Below are positions 1 through 5,968 of a DNA stretch of 6,128 nt, in pieces. Each line of letters begins with the position of its first letter. The stretch's first letter is position 1. The notes below the pieces were generated by a model. That model saw only the letters and a program-made list of their open reading frames with translations, was not told the DNA's origin and made no database searches. This DNA comes from CAG-488 sp963625295 (GTDB lineage Bacteria > Bacillota > Clostridia > Oscillospirales > Acutalibacteraceae): assembly GCA_963625295.1 (NCBI GenBank), contig CAVFTC010000097.1, forward strand, positions 1 to 6,128. The letters run 5' to 3'. The position numbers were made by a program, and so were the translations under genes.

Positions 1-2
1 CA

Positions 3-64
3 GGCGTATTCTTATACGCCAAGACGAGAAAAATGTTTTCTTCGCCAAAAGAAACGAAAACCTG
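3..64. repeat. Right part of a second hairpin of the same design (cut by window edge)
   Basis: GGCGTAT-TCTT-ATACGCC (3-20) is a 7-bp stem with a four-base loop. It shares the core GTAT-TCKT-ATAC with the cap of the hairpin at 62-165, and both caps are followed by CAAG and then a GAAAAA run. The bases 21-64 would be the outer right arm of a second long hairpin whose left arm lies before position 1. A smaller local hairpin (GTTTTCTT 35-42 with AAGAAAC 49-55) is an alternative. No gene is visible in 1-169. Confidence 0.5.
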
Positions 65-165
65 AACTTGAGGATTAGGTAAATAAGCCGTTTTCTTTCA
101 ACGCCGATGTATTCGTATACATCAAGTTGGAAAAAACGGCTTATTTGCCTGATAATCAAGTTCAG
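62..165 (-). repeat. Long imperfect hairpin after pyrI, probable operon terminator
   Basis: An inverted repeat with arms of about 50 bases folds back on a four-base loop. The outermost 10 bp are perfect (CTGAACTTGA 62-71 with 156-165), a 9-base region is partly paired, then 14 bp are perfect (AAATAAGCCGTTTT 81-94 with 133-146). A segment with one bulge, TTTCAAC (96-102), pairs 6 of 7, and the cap is GATGTAT-TCGT-ATACATC (106-123). On the minus strand the hairpin starts four bases after the pyrI stop and is followed by a T-rich tail (GTTTTCGTTTCTTTT, 61-47). It can therefore end the operon transcript, but it is far longer than a normal terminator and could be a palindromic mobile-type repeat. 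Confidence 0.8.
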
Positions 166-169
166 AAGG

Positions 170-589
170 TTATTCGGCTTTGGTTTCGCAATATATACAT
201 CTGTATACCTTTTTTTCGCCCGTCCCCGAAAGCTTGAAAATATGCGGAAGCTCCTGCTCGGTGGTGGTTATGCAGCGGGGATTTTTGCATTTAAGAATAT
301 TTTTGAGCTGCGTGGGAAGAGATACCTTTTTCTTGTCAACGAGCTTGCCGTCTTTGATGATATCAATGGTAACGCCGGGGTCAACATAGCCGAGAACATC
401 GAGGTCAACATCATAGTCGGAGTCGATTTTAATGATATCCTTTTTGCCGAGCTTGCGGGACATTACATTTTTGATGATGGCGATGGAGCAGTCCAGCTTG
501 TCAAGCTCAAGGAGATTGTAAATCTCCATACCCTTTCCGGCCTTGATATGGTCGATAACTATGCCGTTTTTGATGGAATCTATGTTCAT
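170..589 (-). CDS. pyrI: Aspartate carbamoyltransferase, regulatory chain
   Basis: PyrI binds the end-product nucleotides (CTP, UTP, ATP in E. coli) and joins PyrB trimers into the allosteric c6r6 holoenzyme. It has 139 aa, somewhat shorter than the 153 of E. coli, mostly at the two ends. The N-terminal allosteric domain shows GIVIDHI (9-15), with D13-H14 matching the E. coli nucleotide contacts D19-H20, and K54 in KDIIKID matching K60; K86 is the likely match of K94. The C-terminal zinc domain is complete, with C101 and C106 (C-x4-C) and C131 and C134 (C-x2-C), so it should bind zinc and PyrB. Allosteric control is therefore expected, though which nucleotides act cannot be told from sequence. 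It is the last gene; its TAA (172-170) lies four bases before a long hairpin. Confidence 0.96.
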   Translation of the reverse strand: MNIDSIKNGIVIDHIKAGKGMEIYNLLELDKLDCSIAIIKNVMSRKLGKKDIIKIDSDYDVDLDVLGYVDPGVTIDIIKDGKLVDKKKVSLPTQLKNILKCKNPRCITTTEQELPHIFKLSGTGEKKVYRCIYCETKAE

Positions 590-1503
590 GCTTTTACCTC
601 CAGGAGCTTGAGAATGAGAGCCATTCTCATGTATTTTCCGTTGAGAACCTGCTTGAAATAGCATGCACGGGGGTCTTTATCGACGGCGATGCTGATTTCA
701 TTGACACGGGGCAGCGGGTGAAGAATTGAAAGATTCAGTTTTGCGTTTGTGAGCTTCTCGGGAGTGAGAATGTAGCTGTCCTTGAGACGGAGGTAATCCT
801 CCTCGTTGAAGAAGCGTTCCTTCTGAACTCGCGTCATATAGAGAACATCAAGCTCGGGCATGACCTTTTCAAGATCGGTCGTCTGAATATATTCGAGATT
901 TTTCGCCTTGATAACATCATTTTTAACATAGCTCGGAAGCTTCAATTCCTCGGGAGAAATTAGGACAAATTTCACATTGTTATATCTCGTAAGAGCTTCG
1001 ATGAGCGAGTGAACCGTTCTGCCGAATTTAAGATCGCCGCAGAAGCCGACCGTCAGGTTATCAAATCGACCTTTTTCACGGCTGATTGTGAGAAGATCGG
1101 CAAGGGTCTGAGTGGGGTGGTTGTGTCCGCCGTCGCCTGCATTGATTACGGGAACGGAAGCGTTGAGCGAAGCGACATAGGGTGCGCCCTCCTTGGGGTG
1201 ACGCATTGCGATTATATCGGCGTAGCAGGAAATCGTTTTGACGGTGTCGGCTACGCTTTCGCCCTTTGCCGCAGAGCTTGATTTTGCGTCCGCCATTGTA
1301 AGAACATTGCCGCCAAGCTCATACATTGCCGCCTCAAAGCTAAGCCTTGTGCGTGTTGACGGCTCAAAAAAGAGAGTCGCAAGCTTTTTTCTGCGGCATA
1401 TGTCCGCATATTTGTCAGGATTTGCGATTATATCATTTGCACGGGCAATAAGCTCGTCAATCTCCTCAACAGAGAGATCAAGAATACTTATAACGCTTCT
1501 CAT
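586..1503 (-). CDS. pyrB: Aspartate carbamoyltransferase, catalytic chain
   Basis: PyrB transfers the carbamoyl group from carbamoyl phosphate to L-aspartate, the first committed step. The chain is 305 aa, as usual. The carbamoyl-phosphate loop FFEPSTRTR is at 45-53. K80 in AAKGES is the active-site lysine lent by the neighbouring subunit (K84 in E. coli). RHP is at 101-103, H129 and Q132 lie in HPTQT, and HPLPR at 262-266 forms the C-terminal substrate loop. The aspartate-binding loop contains YMTRVQKERF, which marks it as ATCase and not ornithine carbamoyltransferase. GGAGG (1514-1510) lies six bases before the ATG, inside the end of pyrE. It overlaps pyrI by ATGA (589-586), so the two chains of the holoenzyme should be made together. 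Confidence 0.97.
   Translation of the reverse strand: MRSVISILDLSVEEIDELIARANDIIANPDKYADICRRKKLATLFFEPSTRTRLSFEAAMYELGGNVLTMADAKSSSAAKGESVADTVKTISCYADIIAMRHPKEGAPYVASLNASVPVINAGDGGHNHPTQTLADLLTISREKGRFDNLTVGFCGDLKFGRTVHSLIEALTRYNNVKFVLISPEELKLPSYVKNDVIKAKNLEYIQTTDLEKVMPELDVLYMTRVQKERFFNEEDYLRLKDSYILTPEKLTNAKLNLSILHPLPRVNEISIAVDKDPRACYFKQVLNGKYMRMALILKLLEVKA
597..601 (-). promoter_or_regulatory. Ribosome binding site that fixes the pyrI start
   Basis: GGAGG lies seven bases before the ATG at 589-587. The longer in-frame reading from 664 would add 25 residues lying inside pyrB that are unlike any PyrI N-terminus. Confidence 0.85.
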
Positions 1504-2147
1504 TTTGTGCCTCCGATCCAGCTTTCGTCGGACGGATTGTTTCTGAAAGCAATGAGCCTTTCAACATCCGTCGGGGCGATATATCCTTCCTGAGCCGCAA
1601 TTTCTGCAATGACATCAAAATTGGTAAGGCTTGCGTTTTTAACATTTGCCGCTGCAAGGCGGTCAAGTCCCTTTTGCATGCCATAGGTAAAGATTGAAAC
1701 GATGCCGAGAACCTCCGCTCCGGCTTCTCTGAGGACATTTACAACCTCGATAACGCTGCCGCCCGTTGAGATAAGATCCTCAACAACAACTACCTTCTGA
1801 CCCTTTTCGAGCCTGCCCTCAATCTGATTTTTTCTGCCGTGATCCTTTGCGCCGGAGCGAACATAGCCCATCGGAAGTCCCATGATCTGAGCGGTGATGG
1901 CGGCGTGTGCAATACCTGCGGTAGATGTGCCCATGAGAGCCTCTGCGTCGGGATAAAGCTCCTTGACCGTCTCGGCGAGAGCTTCTTCAACATGAGTGCG
2001 AACCTCAGGATATGCGAGGGTCAATCTGTTGTCGCAATAAACAGGGCTTTTGATGCCGCTTGCCCATGTGAACGGCTCGTCGGGACGGAAGAAAACCGCC
2101 TTGATTGAAAGAAGGTCTTTTGCAATCTGAATCTGAATGTCTGTCAT
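1500..2147 (-). CDS. pyrE: Orotate phosphoribosyltransferase
   Basis: PyrE joins orotate to PRPP to form OMP, the step before PyrF. It is a 215-aa type I phosphoribosyltransferase, normally a dimer in the cytoplasm. The PRPP-binding motif VVVVEDLISTGGS is at 119-131. The flexible catalytic loop, with K101, H103 and R105-K106 in AKDHGRKNQ, comes before it, and FTWASGIKSPVYCD (26-39) near the N-terminus is the usual orotate/PRPP contact region. GTSTAGI at 73-79 is also conserved. AGGAG (2160-2156) lies eight bases before the ATG. The gene ends in an ATGA overlap with pyrB (1503-1500). Neighbouring pyrF encodes the next enzyme. Confidence 0.96.
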   Translation of the reverse strand: MTDIQIQIAKDLLSIKAVFFRPDEPFTWASGIKSPVYCDNRLTLAYPEVRTHVEEALAETVKELYPDAEALMGTSTAGIAHAAITAQIMGLPMGYVRSGAKDHGRKNQIEGRLEKGQKVVVVEDLISTGGSVIEVVNVLREAGAEVLGIVSIFTYGMQKGLDRLAAANVKNASLTNFDVIAEIAAQEGYIAPTDVERLIAFRNNPSDESWIGGTK

Positions 2148-2159
2148 GTTATCCGCTCC

Positions 2160-2858
2160 TTAATCCACAAATTCGTTTATACATCTTTCGTATGCCGCAA
2201 CGGGATCAGCCGCCGCAGTTATCGGGCGTCCGACTACAATGTAGTCCGAGCCGATTTTTTTTGCCTGTTCGGGGGTCATAACTCTGACCTGATCGCCCTT
2301 ATCCCCGTCGGCGAATCGCACGCCCGGGGTTACGGTGAGAAAGCCGCTTCCGCAAGTCTCATGCACCTTGCCCGCCTCAAGAGGTGAGCACACAACGCCG
2401 TCAAGTCCGGCGAGCTTAGCATTATGGGCATAATGCATAACAACCTTATCCATGCTCTCGTCAATGAGCAGATCGTTCTTCATTCTCTCCTCACTCGTCG
2501 AGGTGAGCTGAGTTACGGCAATGAGCAGCGGTCTTGTGCCGTCGGGACGGGTCAGCCCCTCAATCGCCGCCTCCATCATTGCGATAGTTCCGCCTGCATG
2601 AAGGTTCGTCATATCAACATCGAGCCTTGAGAGCACAGCCATTGATTTTTTCACCGTGTTAGGAATGTCGTGAAGCTTGAGGTCAAGGAAAATCTTGTGT
2701 CCCCTCGCCTTTATCTCTCTTACGATATCCGGTCCTTCGGAATAGAAAAGCTCCATTCCGATTTTTACAAACGGCTTTCTGCCCTTGAAGTTATCAAGAA
2801 AAGCCATCGTTTCCTCCCTGCTTGAAAAATCGCAGGCTACGATTACATCCTTACCCAT
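2160..2858 (-). CDS. pyrF: Orotidine 5'-phosphate decarboxylase
   Basis: PyrF decarboxylates OMP to UMP, the last step of the pathway, without a cofactor. It is a 232-aa TIM barrel, the usual length for the short bacterial (group 1) form. The catalytic charge network is complete: K32 in FVKIG, then D59, K61 and D64 in DLKLHDIPNT. Phosphate and pyrimidine contacts are seen as TPGVR (177-181) and VGRPIT (209-214). AGGAGG (2872-2867), inside the end of pyrD, lies eight bases before the ATG, and the two genes overlap as ATGGGTAA. Its TAA is fused into the TAAGGAG ribosome site of pyrE, leaving a 12-base gap, the only junction in the operon without an overlap. Confidence 0.97.
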   Translation of the reverse strand: MGKDVIVACDFSSREETMAFLDNFKGRKPFVKIGMELFYSEGPDIVREIKARGHKIFLDLKLHDIPNTVKKSMAVLSRLDVDMTNLHAGGTIAMMEAAIEGLTRPDGTRPLLIAVTQLTSTSEERMKNDLLIDESMDKVVMHYAHNAKLAGLDGVVCSPLEAGKVHETCGSGFLTVTPGVRFADGDKGDQVRVMTPEQAKKIGSDYIVVGRPITAAADPVAAYERCINEFVD

Positions 2859-3765
2859 TGTGCGTACCTCCTATTATTTCTTTAAGATTATCTATTTTAT
2901 ATTCCGCCATTGCTTTCGGCAGAGCTTCGATTATATTTTTGCAGGCGAAGGGATCGACCAAATTTGCCGCTCCGATCTCGACAGCGGTTGCGCCGGCAAG
3001 CATCATTTCAATCACATCATCGGCGCTCGATACACCGCCCATTCCGATAACGGGAATTTTGACCGCCTGCGACACCTGATAAACCATTCTGACGGCTATC
3101 GGGAAAATCGCCGGGCCTGAGAAGCCGCCCATCACATTCGCTATCACGGGCTTTCTGCGGCGAAGATCTATCCTCATGCCGAGCATGGTGTTTATGAGAC
3201 TGATTCCGTCCGCTCCGGCTTCCTCGCAAGCCTTTGCTATGTCAACAATATTTGTAACATTCGGCGAAAGCTTCAAGATCACGGGCTTCGTCGTAACCGC
3301 CTTGACCGCTTTCGTGACCTCGGCCGCCGCCTTCGGGTCTGTGCCGAAGCTCATTCCGCCACCGTGCACATTCGGGCAGGACACATTGACCTCCAGCCAG
3401 CCGACCTGCTCCTGCTTGTCGAGCTTTTCGCAGGTGTAGGCATAATCATCAACCGAAAAGCCGCTGACATTCGCCATAACAGGCTTGTTGAAGCATTTTT
3501 TAAGCTTCGGAAGCTCCTCGCTTATCACCCTGTCAACACCGGGATTTTGAAGCCCGACAGCGTTTATCATGCCTGCCGTGCACTCGGCTATCCTCGGTGT
3601 TGGGTTGCCGAATCTCGGATCTTTGGTCGTGCCCTTGAACGAGAATGTGCCGAGCATATTTATATCGTAAAGCTCGGCGAATTCATAGCCGAAGCCGAAA
3701 GTGCCCGAAGCCGGAATGACAGGATTATCAAGCTCAATTCCGCAGAGATTAACCTTTGTTACCAT
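2851..3765 (-). CDS. pyrD: Dihydroorotate dehydrogenase B, catalytic subunit (class 1B)
   Basis: This FMN-binding TIM-barrel enzyme oxidises dihydroorotate to orotate, with electrons leaving through PyrK to NAD+. Its length, 304 aa, is normal. Class 1B is shown by cysteine as the catalytic base, C130 in NVSCPN, where the membrane-linked class 2 enzymes have serine, and by the adjacent pyrK. Other family marks are SGTFGFG (20-26), the substrate loop NAVGLQNPG (68-76), K165 in LKLSPNV, N192 in INT, and the FMN-phosphate regions GGFSGPAI (213-220) and GMGGV (241-245). No membrane anchor is seen, so the enzyme is soluble and does not need quinones, which suits an anaerobe. GGGAGG (3778-3773) lies seven bases before the ATG. 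Its TAA overlaps the pyrF start by eight bases. Confidence 0.97.
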   Translation of the reverse strand: MVTKVNLCGIELDNPVIPASGTFGFGYEFAELYDINMLGTFSFKGTTKDPRFGNPTPRIAECTAGMINAVGLQNPGVDRVISEELPKLKKCFNKPVMANVSGFSVDDYAYTCEKLDKQEQVGWLEVNVSCPNVHGGGMSFGTDPKAAAEVTKAVKAVTTKPVILKLSPNVTNIVDIAKACEEAGADGISLINTMLGMRIDLRRRKPVIANVMGGFSGPAIFPIAVRMVYQVSQAVKIPVIGMGGVSSADDVIEMMLAGATAVEIGAANLVDPFACKNIIEALPKAMAEYKIDNLKEIIGGTHNG

Positions 3766-4490
3766 ACAATTTCCTCCCTTTCAAGCACTGGACCGTCCTT
3801 GCAAATTCGCTTGTTGCCGTACTTTGTTTTGCATGAACAGCCCATACACGCTCCGAAGCCGCAGCCCATGCGCTCCTCAAAGCTGTATTGGCCGCTTGTT
3901 TTTGCGACGCTCTCAATCGCCCTAAACATCGGCATCGGTCCGCAGGTATAAAAATATGTGTAGTCCAAATTTTTCAAAGCGTCCGTCACAAAGCCCTTTA
4001 TTCCGACGCTTCCGTCAGCCGTTGTGACATAAACCTCTGCGCCTGCCGCCTTGAACTCATCGACTCCGAACACCTCTTTTTCACTGTTGAAGCCGAGTAT
4101 CACCGTTACCCTTTTGCCCTCGGCGATAAGCCTCTTGCAAAGCATATACATTGGCGGAACACCCACTCCGCCGCCTATAAGCACGGGGCTGTCGCCGCTT
4201 TTAGATGTGTCATAGCCATTGCCGAGTCCGCAGAGAACATCAAGCTCATCGCCGTCAGACAGCACGGACATTGCCCTTGTGCCGCTGCCGACAACCTTGT
4301 ATATTATCGTAAGCCTTCCGTCCTCGCAGTCGCAAACCGATATCGGGCGGCGCAGGAAAAATCCGTCAAGCTTTATATTCACGAACTGACCCGGTTTTGT
4401 TATTGCCGAGGTATCACCCTCAAGCTTCATCAAATATGTTCTGTCGGCAATTTTTGTGTTGCCGATAATTTTCATCATAACCTGATTCAT
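3759..4490 (-). CDS. pyrK: Dihydroorotate dehydrogenase B, electron transfer subunit
   Basis: PyrK carries FAD and a [2Fe-2S] cluster and passes electrons from PyrD to NAD+, forming the PyrD2K2 complex in the cytoplasm. At 243 aa its length is slightly below the roughly 255-260 usual for the family. Domains in order are a ferredoxin-reductase FAD barrel with RRPIS at 47-51, an NAD-binding domain with GGGVGVPP at 106-113 and YTCGPMPM further on, then a C-terminal cluster domain. The cluster ligands follow C-x4-C-x2-C-x11-C: C210, C215, C218 and C230. The start was set by the ribosome site and by the ATGA overlap with pyrC. Its TAA overlaps the pyrD start by seven bases (ATGGTAA). Pairing with a class 1B pyrD confirms the assignment. 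Confidence 0.95.
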   Translation of the reverse strand: MNQVMMKIIGNTKIADRTYLMKLEGDTSAITKPGQFVNIKLDGFFLRRPISVCDCEDGRLTIIYKVVGSGTRAMSVLSDGDELDVLCGLGNGYDTSKSGDSPVLIGGGVGVPPMYMLCKRLIAEGKRVTVILGFNSEKEVFGVDEFKAAGAEVYVTTADGSVGIKGFVTDALKNLDYTYFYTCGPMPMFRAIESVAKTSGQYSFEERMGCGFGACMGCSCKTKYGNKRICKDGPVLEREEIVW

Positions 4491-5755
4491 GCTTCGTCCT
4501 CCCAAACGATTTCACCGTTGCAAACCGTCCGTTTGCATTTGCCGTAGACCGTCATTCCCTCAAACGGCGTGCTTCTTCCCATTGACGCAAAGCCTTCGGG
4601 ATCTACCGTTTCCTTTTCGTTGAGGTCGTATACCGTAAAATTGGCAGGCTCTTTGATTTCAAAGCCCGTCTTTATTCCGAACCGCTCGGCAGGCTTAACG
4701 CTCATGAGCGTCACAAGCTTGTGTAGGCTGATGATTCCACCCTTGACAAGCCTTGTGTAAAGGATTGGAAAAGCGGTTTCAAGTCCAACGATTCCCATTG
4801 CGCTATCCTTTAAGCCCTTCGATTTTTCCTCAGCGGAGTGCGGAGCGTGGTCGGTTGCGATCATGTCGATCGTCCCGTCGCATATGCCCTCGAGCAGAGC
4901 CTCCCTGTCCTCTGCGCTTCTGAGCGGAGGATTCATTTTAAATCTGCCGTCCTCCTTGAGATTGGCGTCGGTCAGCACAAGGTAATGCGGAGCGGTTTCG
5001 CAGGTCACATCCACTCCCCTGCGCTTCGCCTTGCGAATCAGGTCAACACTTTCCTTTGTCGAAATGTGGCAGACATGATATTTGCAGCCCGTCTCCTCGG
5101 CAAGCCTGAGGTCACGCTCAATCTGTCTCCACTCGCTCTCGGAGCTGATGCCCTTATGCCCGTGCGCCTTGGCGTAAGCACCTTTATGAATATATCCGCC
5201 GTCCAGCATGCTGTTGTCCTCGCAGTGAGCAACGATGATTTTATCAAGCTTTTTTGCTTCAAGCATTGCCCGGCGCATCATTTCCTCGGTCTGAACGCCG
5301 CTGCCGTCGTCGGAAAACGCAACCACCCTGTCGGCGAGAGCGGCCATATCCGAAAGCTGAGTGCCGTTTCTGCCGACGGTGATCGAGCCGTATGGCATAA
5401 CATTTATCGAAGCGTCCTTTTTGATTATATCAAGCTGCTCGTCAAGGTGCTCAACGCTGTCGGGAACGGGATTGAGGTTCGGCATTGTGCAAACCGTTGT
5501 GTATCCGCTCCTTGCGGCGGCAAGCGAACCGGTTTTAATAGTCTCCTTATAAGAAAAACCCGGCTCTCGAAGATGAACATGAACATCTACGAAACCGGGA
5601 AAAATATGTTTATTTGAAAGATCATAGGACTTGGTGTACTCGGCGCAAAGCTTACAGCAAACGCAAAGAACACGGCCTTCGGAAACAAATATATCCTGCT
5701 TTTGAAATCCCGAATCCGTATAAACCAATGCGTTTTTTAAGATGTATTCCGTCAT
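4487..5755 (-). CDS. pyrC: Dihydroorotase, class I
   Basis: This cytoplasmic zinc amidohydrolase interconverts N-carbamoyl-L-aspartate and dihydroorotate, the third step of UMP synthesis. At 422 aa it has the normal length for class I bacterial enzymes. The metal and catalytic residues are all visible: H59 and H61 in HVHLREPG, D150 in SDDG, H177 in AHCED, H230 in CHIST, and D302 in ATDHAPH. MPN (91-93) and RFKMNPPLR (271-279) are also typical of the family. The start at 5755 has AGGAGG five bases upstream and gives the expected N-terminus, MTEYILKNA. It is first in the operon, directly behind the PyrR-type attenuator, and its TGA overlaps the pyrK ATG as ATGA (4490-4487). An oddity is a cysteine cluster, C31, C33, C34 and C37, in the N-terminal small domain. 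Confidence 0.96.
   Translation of the reverse strand: MTEYILKNALVYTDSGFQKQDIFVSEGRVLCVCCKLCAEYTKSYDLSNKHIFPGFVDVHVHLREPGFSYKETIKTGSLAAARSGYTTVCTMPNLNPVPDSVEHLDEQLDIIKKDASINVMPYGSITVGRNGTQLSDMAALADRVVAFSDDGSGVQTEEMMRRAMLEAKKLDKIIVAHCEDNSMLDGGYIHKGAYAKAHGHKGISSESEWRQIERDLRLAEETGCKYHVCHISTKESVDLIRKAKRRGVDVTCETAPHYLVLTDANLKEDGRFKMNPPLRSAEDREALLEGICDGTIDMIATDHAPHSAEEKSKGLKDSAMGIVGLETAFPILYTRLVKGGIISLHKLVTLMSVKPAERFGIKTGFEIKEPANFTVYDLNEKETVDPEGFASMGRSTPFEGMTVYGKCKRTVCNGEIVWEDEA
4498..4503 (-). promoter_or_regulatory. Ribosome binding site that fixes the pyrK start
   Basis: GGGAGG, inside the end of pyrC, lies seven bases before the ATG at 4490-4488. The earlier in-frame ATG at 4505-4503 overlaps this site and has none of its own, so it is not used as the start here. 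Confidence 0.8.
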
Positions 5756-5853
5756 GAGTGCCTCCTGAACGAGCAATAAAAAAGAACCCTGCTTCGACAA
5801 AGGTTCAATGATTCAGACACACAAAAACACAGGGTGCAAGCCCTACCGTCCAT
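5752..5853 (-). CDS. Possible 33-codon leader ORF overlapping the pyrC start
   Basis: An ATG at 5853-5851 opens a 33-codon frame running through the attenuator terminator and ending in TGA at 5754-5752, so stop and pyrC start form an ATGA junction like those between the operon genes. A weak AAGG (5866-5863) lies nine bases before the ATG. The predicted peptide begins MDGRACTLCFCV and has five Cys. A U-rich stretch (5830-5816) lies within it, ahead of the terminator. The layout recalls the pyrL leader peptide of enterobacterial pyrBI. However, an open frame this short is likely by chance, the ribosome site is poor, and the RNA structure already constrains the sequence. I consider it more likely not a gene. 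Confidence 0.2.
   Translation of the reverse strand: MDGRACTLCFCVSESLNLCRSRVLFYCSFRRHS
5761..5766 (-). promoter_or_regulatory. Ribosome binding site that fixes the pyrC start
   Basis: AGGAGG lies five bases before the ATG at 5755-5753. An earlier in-frame ATG at 5800-5798 lies inside the attenuator terminator and has no such site, so translation should begin at 5755. Confidence 0.85.
5778..5806 (-). terminator. Attenuator terminator in the pyr leader
   Basis: In minus-strand RNA, GAACCUU (5806-5800) pairs with AGGGUUC (5790-5784) in a 7-bp stem with one U-G wobble and a 9-base loop. Six U follow directly (5783-5778). It lies just ahead of the pyrC ribosome site, so when it forms the whole operon is silent. 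Its 5' arm is taken up when the antiterminator forms. Confidence 0.8.
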
Positions 5854-5871
5854 TATTCAAAACCTTGTCGA
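5794..5871 (-). promoter_or_regulatory. Antiterminator of the pyr leader
   Basis: RNA segment UCGACAAGGUU (5871-5861) pairs with AACCUUUGUCGA (5805-5794): 11 bp with one bulged U. Four more pairs are possible between AAUG (5854-5851) and CAUU (5810-5807) across an internal loop. The enclosed loop carries its own small hairpin, AGGG/CCCU around CUUGCA (5844-5831). The 5' arm shares bases with the 3' side of the PyrR hairpin, and the 3' arm shares the GAACCUU arm of the terminator, so the three structures exclude one another. This is the PyrR attenuation layout known from Bacillus pyr leaders. Confidence 0.75.
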
Positions 5872-5897
5872 CATCTCTGTATCGCTCTTAAAGATTT
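5860..5897 (-). promoter_or_regulatory. PyrR-binding hairpin (anti-antiterminator)
   Basis: In the leader RNA a 5-bp upper stem, CGAUA/UGUCG (5884-5880 with 5873-5869), closes a CAGAGA hexaloop at 5879-5874. Below it is an asymmetric internal loop, purine-rich UAAGAG on the 5' side (5890-5885) against AC on the 3' side, then a 7-bp lower stem AAAUCUU/AAGGUUU (5897-5891 with 5866-5860). A CNGNGA hexaloop, a U-G pair second below it and a 5' purine-rich bulge are hallmarks of known PyrR sites in Firmicutes. The pair closing the loop is A-U, where the Bacillus sites have C-G. UMP/UTP-bound PyrR should stabilise this hairpin, block the antiterminator and so switch the operon off. The call rests on the pattern; no covariance model was run, and pyrR is not in the window. 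Confidence 0.8.
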
Positions 5898-5907
5898 CTT
5901 TTGATGT

Positions 5908-5936
5908 ATGATACCACAACCCGTCGGCAAAGTCAA
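5908..5936 (-). promoter_or_regulatory. SigA-type promoter of the pyr operon
   Basis: Minus strand reads TTGACT (-35, 5936-5931), a 17-bp spacer, then TATCAT (-10, 5913-5908), preceded by TG one base upstream (an extended -10). Five of six bases match consensus in each hexamer. The 20 or so bases upstream of the -35 are A/T-rich (5958-5942), as in an UP element. Transcription should begin at an A near 5902-5901, immediately before the PyrR-type hairpin, giving a leader of about 147 nt ahead of pyrC. Confidence 0.88.
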
Positions 5937-5968
5937 CACATTTTGAAAAAATAATAAAGGCAATGCCT

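Noticed and set aside
1..169. CRISPR array
   Set aside because: The two hairpin units differ in sequence and length and there are no regular spacers, so this is not a CRISPR repeat-spacer pattern.
107..661. Plus-strand open frame of 184 codons opposite pyrI
   Set aside because: It starts in the loop of the long hairpin, lies antisense to well-supported pyrI and the end of pyrB, and has no ribosome site or recognisable domain.
4491..4505. Longer pyrK reading from the ATG at 4505
   Set aside because: The ATG overlaps the GGGAGG that serves 4490 and lacks a site of its own; the ATGA junction at 4490 matches the other junctions in the operon.
5549..5606. CCCGG inverted repeat and AACAT direct repeat in pyrC
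   Set aside because: They come from coding for the PGF...PGF and HVH residues of the zinc motif and have no sign of separate function.
3364..5617. Plus-strand open frames opposite pyrD, pyrK and pyrC (3364-3951, 3888-4547, 4838-5617)
   Set aside because: All are antisense to genes with intact catalytic motifs, and their products show no family features; they arise from codon use on the minus strand.
5756..5800. Longer pyrC reading starting at the ATG at 5800
   Set aside because: That ATG is inside the attenuator terminator, has no Shine-Dalgarno, and adds 15 residues absent from dihydroorotases; 5755 has AGGAGG correctly placed.
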